Below, piece by piece: positions 63,010 through 64,000 of a stretch of 64,000 bases of DNA (its first letter is position 1; each line of letters starts with the position of its first letter). This DNA is from Podospora pseudoanserina (Eukaryota; Ascomycota; Sordariomycetes; Sordariales; Podosporaceae): contig NC_085923.1 of assembly GCF_035222485.1 (NCBI RefSeq), positions 2,914,001 to 2,978,000 of the forward strand. Reading direction: 5' to 3'. The notes under the pieces are model-generated. The model had not been told where the DNA came from, made no database searches, and was given only the letters and a program-made list of their open reading frames with translations. Made by a program: the position numbers and the translations under genes.

Positions 63010-64000
63010 ATGACAGGGGCTGTCACCATGATGGACCATGCAGGATCCTCGCGCGCGGGGCCAACAAATGGTGGGCTTCCAAATGGAGGAAATGGGACGA
63101 GGAGGCCGCTTCCACACATTGACGACATCACGTCGGTTGAAGTCGACCTCGACCCTCATGCTCCGATTGAGCGAGTGGTGCAAATGGCCGAAAACTACCT
63201 TCGACAGGCTGAATCATCAAAGACGTTTGGTCGTCCTGACCTTGCCCTCAAAGACTATATACGGGCCAGTATCATTGTGTTGGATCTGATCAAGAAGAAC
63301 AAAGGCTGGGTGTCGATGCAGAGGGATTCCAGGGCGCTTCATGACCGGTACACTCGTGTGTTAAGGCAGCTTGATGCTACGCATACCGAGTTCGAGAGGA
63401 TCAAGATGGAAATCAAGGCAGACAATGCTAGGACTTGTGTCCAACCAACCGCCCAGAGGCAGAGTCGGAATGGGGGACATATCAACGGGAACGGTTTCGA
63501 AAGGACAAACGGCGCAACAAATGGCACGTCATCGGACCAGAGTTTCTCCCCCTTGTCGCCTCCGAGAACGAAGCCGGTGGTGGGTCCTAAACCACAGGGC
63601 CTCCATGGCAATGCAATCTCCAAGCCCTCGGCCAAAGCGCAGGACCTGGCCCAACGGTTTGCGAATCTGAGGACAACGACAGTACAGACGACCCAAGACC
63701 CCCGCGTCCGAACCCAGCCGATCGTGTCACCAACAACGGCGGTAGCACCCGGCAGTCCACCTCCATTGTTCTCGCAAACGTCTCTCGGCGGGTTACCGCG
63801 AATGCCAGATGCCATTTACAATCCACCCAGGGGCACCGTTTCGAAGGAGGCAGCCGCACTGCCTTCCAGTACTCCCCGTGCCATGTTCTCTAGGACAGGT
63901 TCGGTGTCGTCCATCAACATTACCAAAGCCCCAAGACCGTCCACGGCAGGAGAGATATTTTCGACAGCTCAAAGCTTCGACAGGCCGACATCAAACAAGA
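63010..64000 (+). CDS. DOA4: DOA4/USP8-type ubiquitin hydrolase, N-terminal part (partial at window end)
   Basis: The frame is open from ATG 63010 (MTGAVTMMDHAGSSRAGP) to the end of the window, about 330 residues. Seen: a conserved helical block, residues 32-130, with LPHIDDITSVEVDLDP, AENYLRQAESSKTFG, LALKDYIRASIIVLDLIKK and EFERIKMEIKADNART, which matches the N-terminal USP8-dimerisation/MIT-like region of fungal Doa4; then a Ser/Thr/Pro-rich disordered region. Family members continue with a rhodanese-like domain and the C-terminal ubiquitin hydrolase domain, which would lie outside the window. Doa4 recovers ubiquitin from cargo at endosomes after ESCRT action. An in-frame ATG at 63028 is an alternative start. 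The catalytic domain is unseen, so the assignment rests on the N-terminal domain. Confidence 0.8.
   Translation, partial: MTGAVTMMDHAGSSRAGPTNGGLPNGGNGTRRPLPHIDDITSVEVDLDPHAPIERVVQMAENYLRQAESSKTFGRPDLALKDYIRASIIVLDLIKKNKGWVSMQRDSRALHDRYTRVLRQLDATHTEFERIKMEIKADNARTCVQPTAQRQSRNGGHINGNGFERTNGATNGTSSDQSFSPLSPPRTKPVVGPKPQGLHGNAISKPSAKAQDLAQRFANLRTTTVQTTQDPRVRTQPIVSPTTAVAPGSPPPLFSQTSLGGLPRMPDAIYNPPRGTVSKEAAALPSSTPRAMFSRTGSVSSINITKAPRPSTAGEIFSTAQSFDRPTSNK

Noticed and set aside
1-64000. CRISPR array, prophage or plasmid features
   Set aside because: No spaced direct repeats and no such genes; the DNA is eukaryotic.

Overview
The window is nuclear DNA from a filamentous ascomycete, most likely a Sordariomycete close to the Sordariales. 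The evidence is the gene content (fungal-type TOK1 and KCH1 potassium channels, CTR86/ataxin-10, a DUF6594 protein, a Mediator MED13 of about 1,480 residues), the short 49-106 nt spliceosomal introns with GTRNGT donors and CTAAC-type branch sites, and the loose spacing, with 0.5-3 kb between genes on both strands. I see no plasmid, prophage or CRISPR content and no intact transposon. This is an ordinary chromosome arm with one decaying accessory patch.

Left third (1-25.9 kb): 3' end of the Miro GTPase GEM1, mRNA cap methyltransferase ABD1 (-) divergent from proteasome lid subunit RPN7 (+), an alanine aminotransferase (-), a 3.3 kb stretch with no supported gene, a 1,503-residue coiled-coil protein (-), a 2.3 kb spacer, a 155-residue single-pass membrane protein with a GC-AG intron (+), ribosome biogenesis factor ENP2 (-) divergent from Mediator MED13 (+).

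Middle (26-43 kb): methylthioadenosine phosphorylase (-) divergent from the CTR86/ataxin-10 protein (+), a broken paralogue of cytosolic aspartyl-tRNA synthetase (+), a two-domain FMN/FAD reductase (+), NMN adenylyltransferase (+), a 51-residue membrane protein (-), and a Cys-containing surface-type protein with a GPI-like tail (+).

Right third (43-64 kb): a decaying accessory patch (a retropepsin-like gene on -, a DUF6594 gene on +), the TOK1 potassium channel (-), a mitochondrial alpha/beta-hydrolase-like protein (+), a secreted-type Cys-rich membrane protein (-), an intron-containing tRNA-Glu(CTC) (-), the KCH1 potassium importer (-), a histidine phosphatase (-), and the endosomal pair VPS27 (ESCRT-0, -) and DOA4-type deubiquitinase (+, cut by the window end) on a shared 1 kb promoter.

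Most genes are unlinked housekeeping genes. Functional pairings that the layout suggests are VPS27/DOA4 (cargo capture and ubiquitin recycling at endosomes) and TOK1/KCH1 (potassium efflux and influx about 5 kb apart). The points most worth a second look are the interrupted second AspRS, the decaying 43-46 kb patch, the GC-AG intron, an Asp in place of a zinc-ligand Cys in the VPS27 FYVE domain, and internal repeats in CTR86 and KCH1. I found no convincing new multi-gene system. Intron and start coordinates were read by eye and checked for frame by adding exon lengths.
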